Shown here piece after piece: positions 44,707 through 55,374 of a DNA stretch of 64,000 nucleotides. The translations under genes and the position numbers were made by a program. Under the pieces are notes generated by a model, which made no database searches, was not told the origin of the DNA, and was given only the letters and a program-made list of their open reading frames with translations. Within the stretch, counting starts at the first letter, position 1, and the number at the start of each line of letters is the position of its first letter. The stretch is from Corynebacterium sp. TAE3-ERU16 (GTDB taxonomy: Bacteria; Actinomycetota; Actinomycetes; Mycobacteriales; Mycobacteriaceae): assembly GCF_019209935.1 (NCBI RefSeq), contig NZ_JAHUTN010000002.1, positions 248,001 through 312,000 of the forward strand, in the 5' to 3' direction.

Positions 44707-45261
44707 CTACTTCTCTTCCTCGGCGGCCTTCTCGGGCTCAGCTTCGGCCTCGGCCGGGGTCGGAGCCTCGTCCTTCTCGGCCTCGGCGGCCTCTTCGGCG
44801 GCCTGGGCGTCGGTGGCTTCGTCGGCTTCGACCTCGACGAGCTCCTCCTCGGCCTTCTTGGAGGCTGCTGCGCGTGCGGCGCGGGTGGCCTCCGCGGAGA
44901 CGGTCTCCTCGAGGACGAGCGAGATCTGGCTCATCGGGGCGTTGTCGCCCTTGCGGTTCTCGAGCTTGATGATGCGGGTGTATCCGCCGTCACGGCTCTC
45001 GAACTTCGGCGCCAGCTCATTGAAGAGGTAGGCGACGACGTCCTTCTGGTTGACCAGCTTCAGGACGTTGCGGCGGTCTGCGACGGTGCCGCTCTTGGCC
45101 TTGGTGATGATCTTCTCCGCGTAGGGACGCAGAAGCTTCGCCTTGGCATCGGTGGTCTTGATAGCGCCGTGCTCGAACAGCTGGGCAGCGAGATTCGCCA
45201 GGATCTTCTTCTGGTGCTGCGCCGAACCGCCGAAACGGGCGCCCTTCTTGGGCTTGGGCAT
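44707..45261 (-). CDS. rplQ: 50S ribosomal protein L17 with acidic C-terminal extension
   Basis: 184 residues. The L17 core is ~1-120 ([37 protein letters not shown] is the conserved start). The remaining ~60 residues are Ala/Glu-rich ([20 protein letters not shown]), an actinobacterial extension that is unusually long here. ATG with GAGGAG 8 nt upstream. Confidence 0.96.
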   Translation of the reverse strand: MPKPKKGARFGGSAQHQKKILANLAAQLFEHGAIKTTDAKAKLLRPYAEKIITKAKSGTVADRRNVLKLVNQKDVVAYLFNELAPKFESRDGGYTRIIKLENRKGDNAPMSQISLVLEETVSAEATRAARAAASKKAEEELVEVEADEATDAQAAEEAAEAEKDEAPTPAEAEAEPEKAAEEEK

Positions 45262-45355
45262 TGGGGGTACTCCTCGTGTACGTGTGTGTGAGCGCGGCGG
45301 CCGTCATCCGGTGATCCGTGGACCTCCGGGGCCGCCTGGGCGTGCTACCCGGGTT

Positions 45356-46372
45356 TTACTCGGAATCGTCGCCGTCGATGTCGATGAAGTCACCGGTCTC
45401 GGCGTCGTATCCCTCAATGGTGGAGGGGTCGAAGTCCTCGGGGGCGTCCTTCAGGGTCAGACCCAGGTTGGCCAGCTTGATCTTCACCTCGTTGATCGAC
45501 TTCTGACCGAAGTTACGGATGTCGAGCAGATCGGACTCGGTGCACTCCGCGAGTTCACCGACGGTGTGGATCTCCTGGCGCTTCAGGCAGTTGTAGGAAC
45601 GAACGGAGAAGTTCAGGTCCTCGATGGCCATGCTGTAGTTGGCGTTGGTCTCGGTCTCCTGGGTGGAGGGGCCGAGATCGATGCCTTCAGCGTTGGTGTT
45701 CAGCTCGCGGGCGAGACCGAACAGTTCAACCAGGGTCTTGCCTGCCGACGCGAGAGCGTCGCGGGCGGTGATGGAGTTCTTCGTCTCGACATCGATGACC
45801 AGCTTGTCGAAGTCCGTACGCTGTGCGACACGGGTGGCCTCGACCTTGTAGCTCACCTTGAGCACCGGGGAGTAGATCTGGTCCACGGGAATGCGGCCGA
45901 TCTCGCCGGTGTCACCGGTCAGGGTGGCGGGAACGTAGCCACGTCCCCGCTCCACGACCAGTTCGATGTCGATCTTGCCCTGCTCATTCAGTGTGGCGAT
46001 GTGGAGGTCCGGATTGTGGACCTCGACGCCTGCCGGCGGCTCGATGTCGGCAGCGGTGACCTCGCCGGGGCCCTCCTTGCGGAGGTACATGACGACGGGA
46101 TCGACCGAGTCCGAGGACAGCACGAGTCCCTTGATGTTCAGGATGATGTCGCTGACATCCTCCTTGACACCGGAGATCGTGGTGAACTCGTGGAGGACAC
46201 CCTCAATCTTCACGCTGGTCACCGCGGCGCCCGGAATGGACGACAGCAGGGTGCGGCGAAGAGAGTTGCCGAGGGTGTAACCGAAACCGGGCTCCAGAGG
46301 CTCGATGGTGAACCGGGAGCGGGAGGAGTCGATGTACTCCTCGTGGAGCTCCGGACGCTTTGAGATGAGCAT
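45356..46372 (-). CDS. rpoA: RNA polymerase alpha subunit
   Basis: 338 residues. N-terminal dimerisation/assembly domain ([42 protein letters not shown]) and C-terminal domain that contacts UP elements and activators ([45 protein letters not shown]). Acidic C-terminal tail. ATG with AAGGAG 11 nt upstream; the 156 bases to rpsD have no clear promoter. Confidence 0.98.
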   Translation of the reverse strand: MLISKRPELHEEYIDSSRSRFTIEPLEPGFGYTLGNSLRRTLLSSIPGAAVTSVKIEGVLHEFTTISGVKEDVSDIILNIKGLVLSSDSVDPVVMYLRKEGPGEVTAADIEPPAGVEVHNPDLHIATLNEQGKIDIELVVERGRGYVPATLTGDTGEIGRIPVDQIYSPVLKVSYKVEATRVAQRTDFDKLVIDVETKNSITARDALASAGKTLVELFGLARELNTNAEGIDLGPSTQETETNANYSMAIEDLNFSVRSYNCLKRQEIHTVGELAECTESDLLDIRNFGQKSINEVKIKLANLGLTLKDAPEDFDPSTIEGYDAETGDFIDIDGDDSE

Positions 46373-46528
46373 TGCTTGAAGATCTCCTTATGTGACGCCC
46401 GCTATTTGACGTCAGTAGGCAGACGATATGACGGTGTGGACGAATCCACGCGACAGTTCCCCGCGGGACCGTTCCTCACTCACCATCCGGGGATGGTCGA
46501 TGCGGGACCGGGCCGCGGGATGAACCGG

Positions 46529-47134
46529 TTACTTCGAGTAGAACTCGACGATGAGCTGCTCCTGCAGCGGAACGTCGATCTGGGCACGCTCGGGCAGCTG
46601 GTGCACGAGGATGCGCAGGGTCTCGGGAACAACCTGGAGCCAGGCCGGGACGACGGAATCGACGAGCCGGTCCTGGGCGTCCTCGAACCATTCCATCTTC
46701 CGGGACTTCGGACGGACATCGATGATGTCGTACTGGGAGACCTGGAAGGACGGGACGTTGACCTTCTTGTTGTTCACGGTGAAGTGACCGTGGGAAACCA
46801 GCTGGCGTGCCTGGCGGCGGGTCCGTGCGAGGCCAGCGCGGTAAACCACGTTGTCAAGACGGGACTCGAGCAGGATGACCAGGTTGTCGCCGGTCTTGCC
46901 GGGGCGACGGTTCGCCTCGGCGTAGTAGCGGCGGAACTGCTTCTCCATGACGCCGTAGGTGAAGCGGGCCTTCTGCTTCTCCTGGAGCTGGAGCAGGTAC
47001 TCCGACTCCTTGATGCGTGCGCGTCCCGCCTGTCCCGGGGGGTACGGGCGGCGTTCGAAGGCCATGTCTCCGCCGACGAGGTCGACGCGGAGACGGCGGG
47101 ATTTACGGGTGACTGGGCCGGTATAACGAGCCAT
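46529..47134 (-). CDS. rpsD: 30S ribosomal protein S4
   Basis: 201 residues, ARYTGPVTRKSRRLRVDLVG start, S4 domain (RLDNVVYRAGLARTRRQARQLVSHGHF), C-terminal IVEFYSK. Primary 16S binder and candidate regulator of the alpha operon. 23 nt after rpsK. Confidence 0.98.
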   Translation of the reverse strand: MARYTGPVTRKSRRLRVDLVGGDMAFERRPYPPGQAGRARIKESEYLLQLQEKQKARFTYGVMEKQFRRYYAEANRRPGKTGDNLVILLESRLDNVVYRAGLARTRRQARQLVSHGHFTVNNKKVNVPSFQVSQYDIIDVRPKSRKMEWFEDAQDRLVDSVVPAWLQVVPETLRILVHQLPERAQIDVPLQEQLIVEFYSK

Positions 47135-47157
47135 AGTTTGTCTGTTTCCTTTCCCTG

Positions 47158-47562
47158 CTAGACGCGGCGACGCTTCGGCGGACGGCAGCCGTTGTGGGGC
47201 TGGGGCGTCACGTCGGTGATCTGGCCAACCTCAAGGCCGGCGGCCGAGAGGGAACGGATAGCGGTTTCGCGGCCCGAGCCCGGGCCCTTGACGTAGACGT
47301 CGACCTTCTTCATGCCGTGCTCCATCGCCTTGCGGGCGGCGTTCTCGGCGGCCATCTGTGCGGCGAAGGGGGTGGACTTGCGCGATCCCTTGAAGCCCAC
47401 GTGGCCGGAGGAGGCCCACGAGATGACGGCACCGTTCGGGTCCGTGATGGACACGATGGTGTTGTTGAAGGTGGACTTGATGTGTGCGGCGCCGTGCGCC
47501 ACGTTCTTCTTTACGACGCGGCGGCCAGTGCGGCGCGCGCCAGAGCGTGCTTTAGGAGGCAT
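47158..47562 (-). CDS. rpsK: 30S ribosomal protein S11
   Basis: 134 residues; [22 protein letters not shown] and the C-terminal [18 protein letters not shown] are diagnostic. 3 nt after rpsM. Confidence 0.98.
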   Translation of the reverse strand: MPPKARSGARRTGRRVVKKNVAHGAAHIKSTFNNTIVSITDPNGAVISWASSGHVGFKGSRKSTPFAAQMAAENAARKAMEHGMKKVDVYVKGPGSGRETAIRSLSAAGLEVGQITDVTPQPHNGCRPPKRRRV

Positions 47563-47565
47563 TGG

Positions 47566-47934
47566 TTACTTCTTCTTTCCGGCGATCGTCTTCTTCGGAC
47601 CCTTACGCGTACGTGCGTTGGTCTTGGTGCGCTGGCCACGGACAGGGAGTCCACGACGGTGGCGGAGACCCTGGTAGCAGCCGATCTCGATCTTGCGGCG
47701 GATGTCCGCCTGAACCTGACGGCGGAGGTCGCCCTCGACCTTCCAGGTTGCTTCGATCACGTCGCGGAGGGCGGCGATCTGCTCATCCGTGAGGTTGTCG
47801 GTACGCAGGTCCGGAGAGACGCCGGTCTCTTCCAGCAGCTTCTTGGCTCGGGCGGGCCCGATACCGTAAATGTAGGTCAGAGCGACCTCCATGCGCTTGT
47901 TGCGCGGGAGATCCACTCCAGCAAGGCGTGCCAT
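47566..47934 (-). CDS. rpsM: 30S ribosomal protein S13
   Basis: 122 residues from the ATG giving [25 protein letters not shown]; ends [13 protein letters not shown]. First gene of rpsM-rpsK-rpsD-rpoA-rplQ. rpmJ, which in M. tuberculosis lies between infA and rpsM, is absent from the 224-base gap upstream. Confidence 0.98.
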   Translation of the reverse strand: MARLAGVDLPRNKRMEVALTYIYGIGPARAKKLLEETGVSPDLRTDNLTDEQIAALRDVIEATWKVEGDLRRQVQADIRRKIEIGCYQGLRHRRGLPVRGQRTKTNARTRKGPKKTIAGKKK

Positions 47935-48094
47935 ATGGCAGTTTCCTTCCGGTTGGTCCGGTGGTTTTCCCCACACCCGTCCCCGTCTGCTGATGCTTCG
48001 TCCGGGCGGATGCCGGAAAGTGGATCAGGGGTACACGGGGCTTCGGCCACCGATGCCGAAGGTGCGTGATGCACGTGCCACGGAGCGGTTTCAG

Positions 48095-48114
48095 GCCGGT
48101 TCTCGCGAACCGGC
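48095..48114 (-). terminator. infA terminator
   Basis: GCCGGTTC-TCGC-GAACCGGC, a perfect 8-bp stem with a 4-nt loop, 45 nt past the infA stop. A second small hairpin, CTTCGGC/GCCGAAG at 48041-48061, lies further down in the rpsM leader. Confidence 0.75.
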
Positions 48115-48158
48115 GCAGAGCGCTGGACACGTGCGGTGAGTGTGGAGGCTGATGGTCT

Positions 48159-48380
48159 TTACTTGTAGCGGTAGACGATGCGGCCGCGGGTCAGGTCGTA
48201 GGGGCTCAGAGCCACGACGACACGGTCCTCCGGCAGAATACGGATGTAGTGCTGGCGCATCTTGCCGCTGATGTGCGCAAGAACCTTGTGTCCGTTGTCG
48301 AGTTCGACCCGGAACATCGCATTCGGCAGGGGCTCGACGACGCGGCCCTCAACCTCGATGGCGCCTTCCTTCTTAGCCAT
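48159..48380 (-). CDS. infA: Translation initiation factor IF-1
   Basis: 73 residues ([20 protein letters not shown] ... RGRIVYRYK), an OB-fold protein that binds the 30S A site. The ATG has GGAGG only 2 nt upstream, closer than usual. It has its own terminator, so it is not simply cotranscribed with rpsM. Confidence 0.98.
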   Translation of the reverse strand: MAKKEGAIEVEGRVVEPLPNAMFRVELDNGHKVLAHISGKMRQHYIRILPEDRVVVALSPYDLTRGRIVYRYK

Positions 48381-48544
48381 ATCCTCCACGTTTCTCCGGT
48401 GCCGCACCTGGGGCGCGACGTCATCCGGTAGATAGTTGACTGCATTGTCTTTTCCGACAAGCGGTGCGCATGGTGGTGCACACCAACGTCTGACAATACG
48501 CGGAGCACAACCGGAGTGCAATCTGAACACTGAAACGGCCCGCC

Positions 48545-48566
48545 GGGCCACTCCGCTGGAGTGCCC
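48545..48566 (-). terminator. Hairpin after the L,D-transpeptidase gene
   Basis: GGGCCACTCC (48545-48554) with GGAGTGCCC (48558-48566), an imperfect stem with a 3-nt loop, 46 nt past the stop. Confidence 0.5.
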
Positions 48567-48611
48567 TGACGGACCGGTGTCGACCGGATTCCCCGGCCGG
48601 GGATCGTCGCT

Positions 48612-49340
48612 TCAGTAGACGTAGACCATGTCGCCGATCTGGAGGGTGTCGAAGTACTTCACCGCGTCCGCGTGGTTCAGATGGATGCACCCGTGGGACA
48701 TGAGGTTCACGCTGCCCTCATGGAAGGCGATCCCGTTGTTGGTGAAGTAGACCGAGTAGGGCATGGGCGCGTTGTTGAATTCCCGGGAGATCTCGTCCCG
48801 GACCTTCCGGTTGACGTAGTGCCTGCCCCGCGGGGTCTCGTACCCGGCCGCACCGGAGGAGATCGGTACGGCACCGTGGGTGATCCGGCCGTTTTCCTGC
48901 AGCCAGCTCCGCTGATTCCCCAGGTCGATGCAGGCACGGGCCTCGGGAGGACAGCTGCCCCGGTCGAACTCCGGTGCAGGAGCCGGCGCGGGTGCGGGTG
49001 CGGGAGGAGGCGGCACCTGACGCGCCGCCTCCTCGGCGTTTCGCTGTGCGATCAGTCCCGGAAAGAAAAGGTCGACGGTGCTGTCCGTCGCCGCCCTGAC
49101 CCCGTCTCCGATGACCGGGGGTAACCCGTTGCTGCGCCGGTGGACGTCGTTCCTGATGTTCCAGGCGTCATTCGCGAGGTTGCTGGAGCCACTGGGTGCG
49201 ACGGAGGACCCCGGAACCGGAGCCGCACCGGCGGTCGGCGGCGACAGAAGGAATCCCAGGGTGAGCGCCAGAACGGCGATGACGAGAAGCCTGCGGGGCG
49301 TCGTCATCGCCGTCGAGGAACCTGTACGAGCTGAATACAT
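48612..49340 (-). CDS. L,D-transpeptidase (YkuD family), secreted
   Basis: 242 residues. Signal peptide within 1-40 (TTPRRLLVIAVLALTLGFLL, cleavage near AGA-AP). A Pro/Ala spacer (~113-125) leads to the YkuD catalytic domain (~140-242), whose active site is HEGSVNLMSHGCIHLNHADA: His, and Cys in S-H-G-C-I. Forms 3-3 cross-links or attaches proteins in peptidoglycan. The ATG at 49340 is 7 nt from a TAGGAT -10, hence probably leaderless; an internal ATG 11 codons on (TTPRR) would also keep the signal peptide. Confidence 0.92.
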   Translation of the reverse strand: MYSARTGSSTAMTTPRRLLVIAVLALTLGFLLSPPTAGAAPVPGSSVAPSGSSNLANDAWNIRNDVHRRSNGLPPVIGDGVRAATDSTVDLFFPGLIAQRNAEEAARQVPPPPAPAPAPAPAPEFDRGSCPPEARACIDLGNQRSWLQENGRITHGAVPISSGAAGYETPRGRHYVNRKVRDEISREFNNAPMPYSVYFTNNGIAFHEGSVNLMSHGCIHLNHADAVKYFDTLQIGDMVYVY

Positions 49341-49347
49341 GGGAGTA

Positions 49348-49353
49348 ATCCTA
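49348..49353 (-). promoter_or_regulatory. L,D-transpeptidase -10 element, leaderless
   Basis: TAGGAT on the minus strand, 7 nt before the ATG at 49340. No clear -35. Confidence 0.55.
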
Positions 49354-49404
49354 GTCTGCTGTGCGAAGGAGTCGGAAGTCCGGCTGCGTGTCATCCCGGA
49401 ACGG

Positions 49405-50199
49405 TCAGTGTCTGGGGGTGAGGATCCGGGGACCGTGGACCGTTGCCGCGACCGTGTGCTCCCAGTGGCTCGCCCGGGATCCGTCGAGGGTGACCACCGT
49501 CCAGTCGTCCTCCAGGACCGCCGAGTCCGGGGTTCCCGTCGCGAGCATGGGCTCGATGGCGAGGACACTGCCCTCCCCGATGACGGGGCCACGTCCGGGC
49601 CTGCCTTCGTTGGCGAGGAACGGATCCTCGTGCATCTCACGTCCGATGCCGTGGCCACCGTAGCCGTCGACTATGTGGAGGGTGACCCCGAATTTCTCGG
49701 CGGCCTGCGCTGTGGCCCGGCCGAGTGCGTGCGAGACGTCGGTGAGCCGATTTCCCGGGATCATGGCCTTCAACCCCTCGGCGAGAACCCACTCGGTGGC
49801 GTTGTTGAGCCGCTCCGACTCGTCGTCGAGATCACCGATGCCGAAGGTCCAGGCCGAATCCCCGACCCAGCCGTCGAGGGTCGCCCCACAGTCGATGGAG
49901 ACGAGGTCGCCGGTTCGCAGAACCGTCTCCGCGTTCGGGATACCGTGGACGATGACGTCGTTGACGGAGGAGCAGATAGAGCCGGGGAAACCGTGGTATC
50001 CGAGGAAGGTGGGGATCGCGCCGTTGTCCCGGATCGTGGCCTCCGCCACGGCGTCCAGCTCCAGAGTGCTCACCCCGGGTGCAGCGGCCGCCCTAACGGC
50101 CTGCAGAGCCCTGCCGACGATCTCGCCGGCCGCCTGCATGGCGTCGAGTTCTCCCGCGGTGCGGACGGGCATGGTACGGCGGCGTTTTCGGAAAGCCAT
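49405..50199 (-). CDS. map: Methionine aminopeptidase, type I
   Basis: Removes the initiator methionine. 264 residues; metal ligands lie in [20 protein letters not shown] (two Asp), [15 protein letters not shown] (His), and VLAIEPML and WEHTVAAT (two Glu). ATG giving [20 protein letters not shown]. It is separated from adk by a terminator, so map is transcribed independently although the order secY-adk-map is the classical one. Confidence 0.96.
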   Translation of the reverse strand: MAFRKRRRTMPVRTAGELDAMQAAGEIVGRALQAVRAAAAPGVSTLELDAVAEATIRDNGAIPTFLGYHGFPGSICSSVNDVIVHGIPNAETVLRTGDLVSIDCGATLDGWVGDSAWTFGIGDLDDESERLNNATEWVLAEGLKAMIPGNRLTDVSHALGRATAQAAEKFGVTLHIVDGYGGHGIGREMHEDPFLANEGRPGRGPVIGEGSVLAIEPMLATGTPDSAVLEDDWTVVTLDGSRASHWEHTVAATVHGPRILTPRH

Positions 50200-50268
50200 T
50201 GTTCTCTCTACTCCTGGGTTCGGTGCTGGAAACGGGGCCGGGACGGAAACGGTCCGCCCGGAAACGCC

Positions 50269-50302
50269 GGAGGACCGGCCCACTGGAGCGGGCCGGTCCT
50301 CC
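50269..50302 (-). terminator. secY-adk terminator
   Basis: GGAGGACCGGCCC (50269-50281) pairs perfectly with GGGCCGGTCCTCC (50290-50302), a 13-bp stem with an 8-nt loop, between adk and map. Confidence 0.85.
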
Positions 50303-50346
50303 GGTCTCCCCTGTCGTCGTCCGTGCGGGGCACACGGGGTGGTCCG

Positions 50347-50892
50347 CTACTTCGCGAGAGCTGCCATCGTACGGGCGTTGATCTCCTCGACGGACCCCTC
50401 GGCCTCGATCGGGATGATCACGTCCGCGTAGTGGTCGATCAGGGGTGCCGTCTCATCCCGGTAGACACCGAGACGCGTGCGGATCGTCTCCTCGTTGTCA
50501 TCCGCTCGTCCCCGGGCGAGCATCCGCTCAACGACGACGTCCTCCGCGACCTTGAACTGCACGACTCCGTCAAGTTCATGGCCCGACTTCTCGAGCATGC
50601 CTGCGAGCAGTTCCGCCTGCTCGACGGTCCGGGGAAAACCGTCGAGCAGGAAGCCCTTCCGTGCGTCCTCCTCCGCGAGCCGCGATTCGACCATGCGTGC
50701 GGTGACATCCGTCGGGACGAGCTTGCCGGCGTCGATGTAGCTCTTGGCTTCGAGCCCCAGCGGGGTTCCCTCGCCGATGTTGGCGCGGAAGAGATCGCCG
50801 GTGGAGATGTGCGGTACGTCGAGCTTCTCGGACAGGATGGCTGCCTGAGTGCCCTTCCCTGCACCGGGGGGACCGAGGAGAACGAGTCTCAT
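50347..50892 (-). CDS. adk: Adenylate kinase
   Basis: 181 residues, the short form without the zinc LID. P-loop [14 protein letters not shown] site [10 protein letters not shown] and [32 protein letters not shown]. Start overlaps the secY stop (ATGA). Confidence 0.97.
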   Translation of the reverse strand: MRLVLLGPPGAGKGTQAAILSEKLDVPHISTGDLFRANIGEGTPLGLEAKSYIDAGKLVPTDVTARMVESRLAEEDARKGFLLDGFPRTVEQAELLAGMLEKSGHELDGVVQFKVAEDVVVERMLARGRADDNEETIRTRLGVYRDETAPLIDHYADVIIPIEAEGSVEEINARTMAALAK

Positions 50893-52208
50893 TTGAGGAA
50901 TCCTTCGTAGTTGGACTGCAGCAACTGGCTTTCGATCTGTTTCACCGTGGTCAGTGCGACCGACACGAGAATCAGGATCGCGGTACCACCGAACGGAGTC
51001 GAACCCGAAGAGGTACCGACACCCAGGTCGAGCATGAGGTTCGGGAGCACGGCGATGATACCCAGATAGAGGGCACCGACGAAGAGCAGCCGGTTCATGA
51101 CGTAACCGAGGTATTCAGCGGTGGGGCGCCCGGGACGGATCCCGGGGATGAATCCACCGTACTTCTTCATGTTCTCGGCCTGCTCGTTGGGGTCGTACTG
51201 GACCGATACATAGAAGTAGCTGAAGAAGATGATCATGGTGAAGTACAGGACGATGTACTGCCATGACGACGGGGTCTGCAGATACTGGATGACGTTGTTC
51301 TGCCACCAGTTGTCGGGGGAGACGTTTCCGCCGGAGTTGATGATCTGGGTGATCAGGACCGGGACGTAGATGATCGACGACGCGAAGATGACCGGGATGA
51401 CACCACCCTGGTTGACCTTCAGCGGCAGGTACGTCGACGTACCGCCGTACTGCCGGCGCCCGACCATACGCTTGGCGTACTGGACCGGGATGCGACGCTG
51501 TCCCTGCTCGATGAAGACGACACCCACGACGAGAATCAGGACCGCGATGAGCACGAGGGCGAACACGAGCCCGCCGGAGCTGGCCAGGATGCCCGCGCCA
51601 TCGGTCGGGAGGCGGGTGGCGATACCCGCGAAGATGAGCAGCGACATACCGTTGCCGATACCGCGTTCGGTCATCAGCTCGCCGAGCCACATGAGCAGCA
51701 CGGCACCCGAGGTCATCACGAAGACGAGGAGGATGAGGTCGAAGATGTTTCGCTCGGGGACGAGCACCTCGAAGCCGGAGCCCAGCAGCTGTCCACGATC
51801 CGCCAGGGCGACGATGCCCGAGGACTGGAGGAGGGCCAGCGCGACGGTGAGATAACGCGTGTACTGCGTCATCTTCGCCTGCCCGGACTGCCCCTCCTTC
51901 TTCAGCTCCTCGAAGTGGGGGATCACCACGGTCAGCAACTGCGTGATGATGGATGCGGTGATGTAGGGCATGATGCCCACCGCGAAGATGCTCAACTGCA
52001 GCAGTGCGCCACCGGAGAACAGGTTGATCAGCGAGTACACGCTGGACTGATCCTGGGTGAGATCACGCAATCTACCCGCGATCGCGCCGTAGTTGACGCC
52101 CGGGGACGGTATCTGGGCACCGATCCGGTACAGAATGATCATCGCGATGGTGAACAAGATCTTCTTGCGTAGATCAGCGTCCTTGAATGCCGAGACGATG
52201 GCGGACAC
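50889..52208 (-). CDS. secY: Preprotein translocase channel SecY
   Basis: 439 residues, ten membrane helices. GTG start ([20 protein letters not shown]) with AGGAGG 4 nt upstream. Diagnostic segments are [14 protein letters not shown] (plug-side first helix), [21 protein letters not shown], and [17 protein letters not shown]. In this genome secY-adk is not joined to rplO: a TSUP gene and two terminators lie between. Confidence 0.97.
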   Translation of the reverse strand: MSAIVSAFKDADLRKKILFTIAMIILYRIGAQIPSPGVNYGAIAGRLRDLTQDQSSVYSLINLFSGGALLQLSIFAVGIMPYITASIITQLLTVVIPHFEELKKEGQSGQAKMTQYTRYLTVALALLQSSGIVALADRGQLLGSGFEVLVPERNIFDLILLVFVMTSGAVLLMWLGELMTERGIGNGMSLLIFAGIATRLPTDGAGILASSGGLVFALVLIAVLILVVGVVFIEQGQRRIPVQYAKRMVGRRQYGGTSTYLPLKVNQGGVIPVIFASSIIYVPVLITQIINSGGNVSPDNWWQNNVIQYLQTPSSWQYIVLYFTMIIFFSYFYVSVQYDPNEQAENMKKYGGFIPGIRPGRPTAEYLGYVMNRLLFVGALYLGIIAVLPNLMLDLGVGTSSGSTPFGGTAILILVSVALTTVKQIESQLLQSNYEGFLK

Positions 52209-52520
52209 ATATCCTCCTGCTGGCTCCCCCGCCGCAGAAAGCCCCGTCAAAGGACTTCGGCCCGCCATCGGGCCCGCGGTTTCATGGAGAAGGTGACGGT
52301 AATTGAGATTCTTCTTCAGAGCACCCCATCAAACCCGGCAACCGCTGGCGGGCGGGTCGGTCAGTGGCGCAGAAGTTGTACGACTACGTAACCCTACCAG
52401 CTGACAGAGCGGCGTACACATGTAGGGGTTCTTCTAGGTTCCCCTTCGGCGACCCCTCGCCGCGGCACACCATCCGTACGGTGGGACAACGCCCGACCGG
52501 ACGGATGAGTGGAACCTAAG
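52209..52520 (-). promoter_or_regulatory. secY promoter/leader and TSUP terminator
   Basis: 312 bases without a gene. A -10-like TAGGGT on the minus strand (52391-52396) could start a secY leader of about 175 nt. CATCCGTACGG (52471-52481) pairs with CCGGACGGATG (52497-52507) with one mismatch and probably terminates the TSUP gene. Confidence 0.5.
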
Positions 52521-53324
52521 TCAGACACCCGCCACGGTTCGCGCCAGTGTGATCATCCCGACGATTCCGACCAGGGCACCGAATGCCGCCGACAGTGCCG
52601 CCGGCGGTATCCGCTGGGACAGACGTCCGGCGAGCACCCCACCGACCATGGAACCACCGGCGAACATGAGAACCAGGCTCCAGTCGAGTACGAAGGACTT
52701 CCCGGCGATCCCGGTCAGTATGGAGACACCCGCCGCGATGATCATCACGAGCAACGATGTTCCGGTCGCCTGGCGCATTCCGAACCCCATGACCACGACG
52801 AGGACGGGGACGATCGCGAAACCACCTCCGACCCCGAACAATCCGGTCAGCAGCCCGGTCGCCCCCGCAGCTCCGGCAACGAGGACGAGGGAGCGACCTG
52901 TCGTTCCACGGTTTGCTCCCGGCGGGCGGGAGCCTGCATCTGCGGAGCCTCCACCGCGCAGGTCCCTGAACGAGCTGACGATCATGGTCGCGGAGACGGC
53001 GAGCAGCAGCGCGGAGAAGGCGAGGAAGAGGGTCTCCGCATCCAGTTGTTCATTGATCAACCGGCCGGGCACCGCGCCGAGGGTGGTCATGGCGCCGAAC
53101 ACGAGCCCGTCCCGCCACCGCACCTGACCGCGCCGTGCTTTGCCGGGAAGAGCGACCGCAGCCGTCAACGCGACGATGACGAGTGAACCGTTCGTCGCCG
53201 CATGTTCCGACTGGCCGAGGAGGTAGGTGAGAACGGGCACCGCGATGATCCCTCCACCCGCCCCGAGTGCCCCGACGACGGCACCTACCAGCAGGCCGAT
53301 CCCCGCAGCACCGAGCATGCTCAC
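52521..53324 (-). CDS. TSUP-family permease (TauE/SafE)
   Basis: 267 residues, about 8 membrane helices in two similar halves, each opening with the family motif: GLLVGAVVGALGAGGGIIAVPVL and GLLTGLFGVGGGFAIVPVLVV. Family members export sulfite, sulfoacetate or related anions; the substrate here is unknown. GTG start with GGGAAG 7 nt upstream. It interrupts the classical rplO-secY junction. Confidence 0.88.
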   Translation of the reverse strand: MSMLGAAGIGLLVGAVVGALGAGGGIIAVPVLTYLLGQSEHAATNGSLVIVALTAAVALPGKARRGQVRWRDGLVFGAMTTLGAVPGRLINEQLDAETLFLAFSALLLAVSATMIVSSFRDLRGGGSADAGSRPPGANRGTTGRSLVLVAGAAGATGLLTGLFGVGGGFAIVPVLVVVMGFGMRQATGTSLLVMIIAAGVSILTGIAGKSFVLDWSLVLMFAGGSMVGGVLAGRLSQRIPPAALSAAFGALVGIVGMITLARTVAGV

Positions 53325-53634
53325 GACGCGGCTTCCCTTCCAGGCTCCATGATGGACGTATAGACCCACACCAGCGTAGGGCAGCGTCGCCGGACACGCG
53401 CGATCACCCGGGGGAGAGGTCCGAAAGATCGCGGATGAGTGTCCCCGTGGCCCCGGGTGGGTCCGGGGTGTCCGGTCTCTCCCGTGAGTCGTCCCGCCGC
53501 CCTGCGGTTCGACGGATGACGGGACGGACAGGGCATACAACGGGAGAACCCCGTACCTCCGGCGACGGAGATACGGGGTTCCTGTGTTCCACGCCCGGGC
53601 CTCTACGGTCGGAGTGGAATCCGGCAGGCGGTTG
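53325..53634 (-). terminator. Gap with spc-operon terminator (53546-53581)
   Basis: 310 bases without a gene. GAACCCCGTA (53546-53555) pairs with TACGGGGTTC (53572-53581), extended inside by CTCCG/CGGAG; it is 54 nt past rplO and ends the rpsH-rplO transcript. The rest contains the TSUP upstream region, without a promoter I could assign. Confidence 0.8.
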
Positions 53635-54087
53635 TTACTTGCCTTCGGCGGTCACGGAGCCGCCCGCGGCCTCGATCTTCTCCTTGGCGGAGTTCGAGAA
53701 CTTGGTGGCGGTGACGTTGACCTTGACGCTGATCTCGCCGTTGCCGAGAACCTTGACGGGCTGCTTGGCGCGGACGAGGCCGGCTGCGACGAGGTCGGCG
53801 ACGGTGATGTCGCCGCCCTCGGGGAAGGCCTTCTCGAGATCCGAGACGTTGACCACCTGGAAGGTGACCTTCGCCGGGTTCTTGAAGCCCTTCAGCTTCG
53901 GCAGACGCATGTGGAGCGGCATCTGGCCGCCCTCGAACGCCGCCGAAACCTGCTTGCGGGCCTTGGTGCCCTTGGTACCGCGACCGGCGGTCTTGCCCTT
54001 GGAGGCCTCGCCTCGACCGAGACGGGTCTTGGCCTTGTTGGCGCCCTTGGCGGGGCGCAGATCGTGAAGCTTGATGGGATCGCTCAT
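53635..54087 (-). CDS. rplO: 50S ribosomal protein L15
   Basis: 150 residues; [37 protein letters not shown] is the conserved glycine/basic start. Last gene of rpsH-rplF-rplR-rpsE-rpmD-rplO. Confidence 0.98.
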   Translation of the reverse strand: MSDPIKLHDLRPAKGANKAKTRLGRGEASKGKTAGRGTKGTKARKQVSAAFEGGQMPLHMRLPKLKGFKNPAKVTFQVVNVSDLEKAFPEGGDITVADLVAAGLVRAKQPVKVLGNGEISVKVNVTATKFSNSAKEKIEAAGGSVTAEGK

Positions 54088-54095
54088 TTAACTAC

Positions 54096-54281
54096 CTACT
54101 CCCCCGCCACTTCTTCGACCTCGACCATGTGGCGCACCACGTTGACCAGTCCGCGCACCTGAGGGGTGTCGGGCCGGACCACAGAGTGGCGGATGCGCTT
54201 GAGACCGAGAGTACGCAGCGAGTCCTTCTGGTTCTTCTTGGCACCGACGGTGCCCTTGAGCTGGGTGATCTTGAGGGCCAT
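54096..54281 (-). CDS. rpmD: 50S ribosomal protein L30
   Basis: 61 residues ([21 protein letters not shown]...). 8 nt before rplO and 3 nt after rpsE. Confidence 0.97.
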   Translation of the reverse strand: MALKITQLKGTVGAKKNQKDSLRTLGLKRIRHSVVRPDTPQVRGLVNVVRHMVEVEEVAGE

Positions 54282-54284
54282 TGG

Positions 54285-54932
54285 TTAAGCCTCCTTGCCT
54301 GCGCGAGCGCGCAGCATCCGGGCCGGGGCGACCTCTTCGAGGGTCTTGCCGCGGCGGGCCGCGACCTCTTCGGGGCGGACCAGCTGCTTGAGACCGGCGA
54401 CGGTCGCATGCACGACGTTGATGGCGTTGTCGGAGCCCAGGGACTTGCAGAGAATGTCCTGGACACCGGCGCACTCAAGCACGGGGCGCGCTGCGCCACC
54501 GGCGATGACACCGGTACCGGGGGCGGCCGGACGCATCATGACGATGCCTGCGGCGTCCTCGCCCTGAACCGGGTGGGTGATGGTGCCGGCGATCATCGGG
54601 ACGCGGAAGAAGTTCTTGCGAGCTTCCTCTGCACCCTTCTGGATGGCCGCGGGAACTTCCTTGGCCTTGCCGTAACCGACACCGACCATGCCCTGGCCGT
54701 CGCCCACGATCACGAGAGCGGTGAAGCTGAAGCGACGACCACCCTTGACGACCTTGGACACGCGGTTGATGGTGACGACGCGCTCGATGTACTGGTTGCG
54801 CTCGTCCTGCTGCTGGTTGCGACGGTCATCGCGGCGTCCTCCGCCGCGACGATCGTTGCGGTTGTTGTTGTCTTTGCTGTTGGTGGTGCTGTCGGCGGAG
54901 CGTCCGCCGTCACGCCGTTCACGTCCCGGCAT
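54285..54932 (-). CDS. rpsE: 30S ribosomal protein S5
   Basis: 215 residues. The S5 core starts near 46 ([25 protein letters not shown]); the first ~45 residues are an Arg/Asp-rich extension ([32 protein letters not shown]). ATG start. Confidence 0.97.
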   Translation of the reverse strand: MPGRERRDGGRSADSTTNSKDNNNRNDRRGGGRRDDRRNQQQDERNQYIERVVTINRVSKVVKGGRRFSFTALVIVGDGQGMVGVGYGKAKEVPAAIQKGAEEARKNFFRVPMIAGTITHPVQGEDAAGIVMMRPAAPGTGVIAGGAARPVLECAGVQDILCKSLGSDNAINVVHATVAGLKQLVRPEEVAARRGKTLEEVAPARMLRARAGKEA

Positions 54933-54972
54933 TACGCGATCCTTCCGTTGTTGATCTTGGTGAAAGCGGTCA

Positions 54973-55374
54973 TCAGAACTTCAGACCACCTTCGCGGGCG
55001 GCGTCGGCCAGAGAGGCGACACGGCCGTGGTACTTGTAGCCGGCGCGGTCGAACTTGACCGCCTCGATGCCGGCGGCCTTCGCACGCTCGGCGATGAGGG
55101 TTCCGACCTTGGCGGCGCGGGCCTTCTTGTCGCCCTCGGAGCCACGGATGTCCGGTTCCATCGTGGACGCGGCGGCCAGGGTGTGGCCGGCCAGGTCGTC
55201 GATGATCTGGACGTGCATGTGGCGCGAGGTGCGGTGCACCACGAGACGCGGGGTCTCCGCAGTTCCACGCATGTGCTTGCGCAGGCGCGCATGACGGCGC
55301 GTGCGGGCGACACGACGGCGGGTGGAGATGTCCCGACCGATGGGGAGGCGCTTGTTCTGTGCAGTGTTGCTCAT
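54973..55374 (-). CDS. rplR: 50S ribosomal protein L18
   Basis: 133 residues; [21 protein letters not shown] and [26 protein letters not shown] are diagnostic. Its start overlaps the rplF stop by one base (TAATG). Confidence 0.98.
   Translation of the reverse strand: MSNTAQNKRLPIGRDISTRRRVARTRRHARLRKHMRGTAETPRLVVHRTSRHMHVQIIDDLAGHTLAAASTMEPDIRGSEGDKKARAAKVGTLIAERAKAAGIEAVKFDRAGYKYHGRVASLADAAREGGLKF

Noticed and set aside
47935-48158. rpmJ between infA and rpsM
   Set aside because: All frames were read for the short Cys/Lys-rich L36 sequence and none matches; the gap holds only hairpins.
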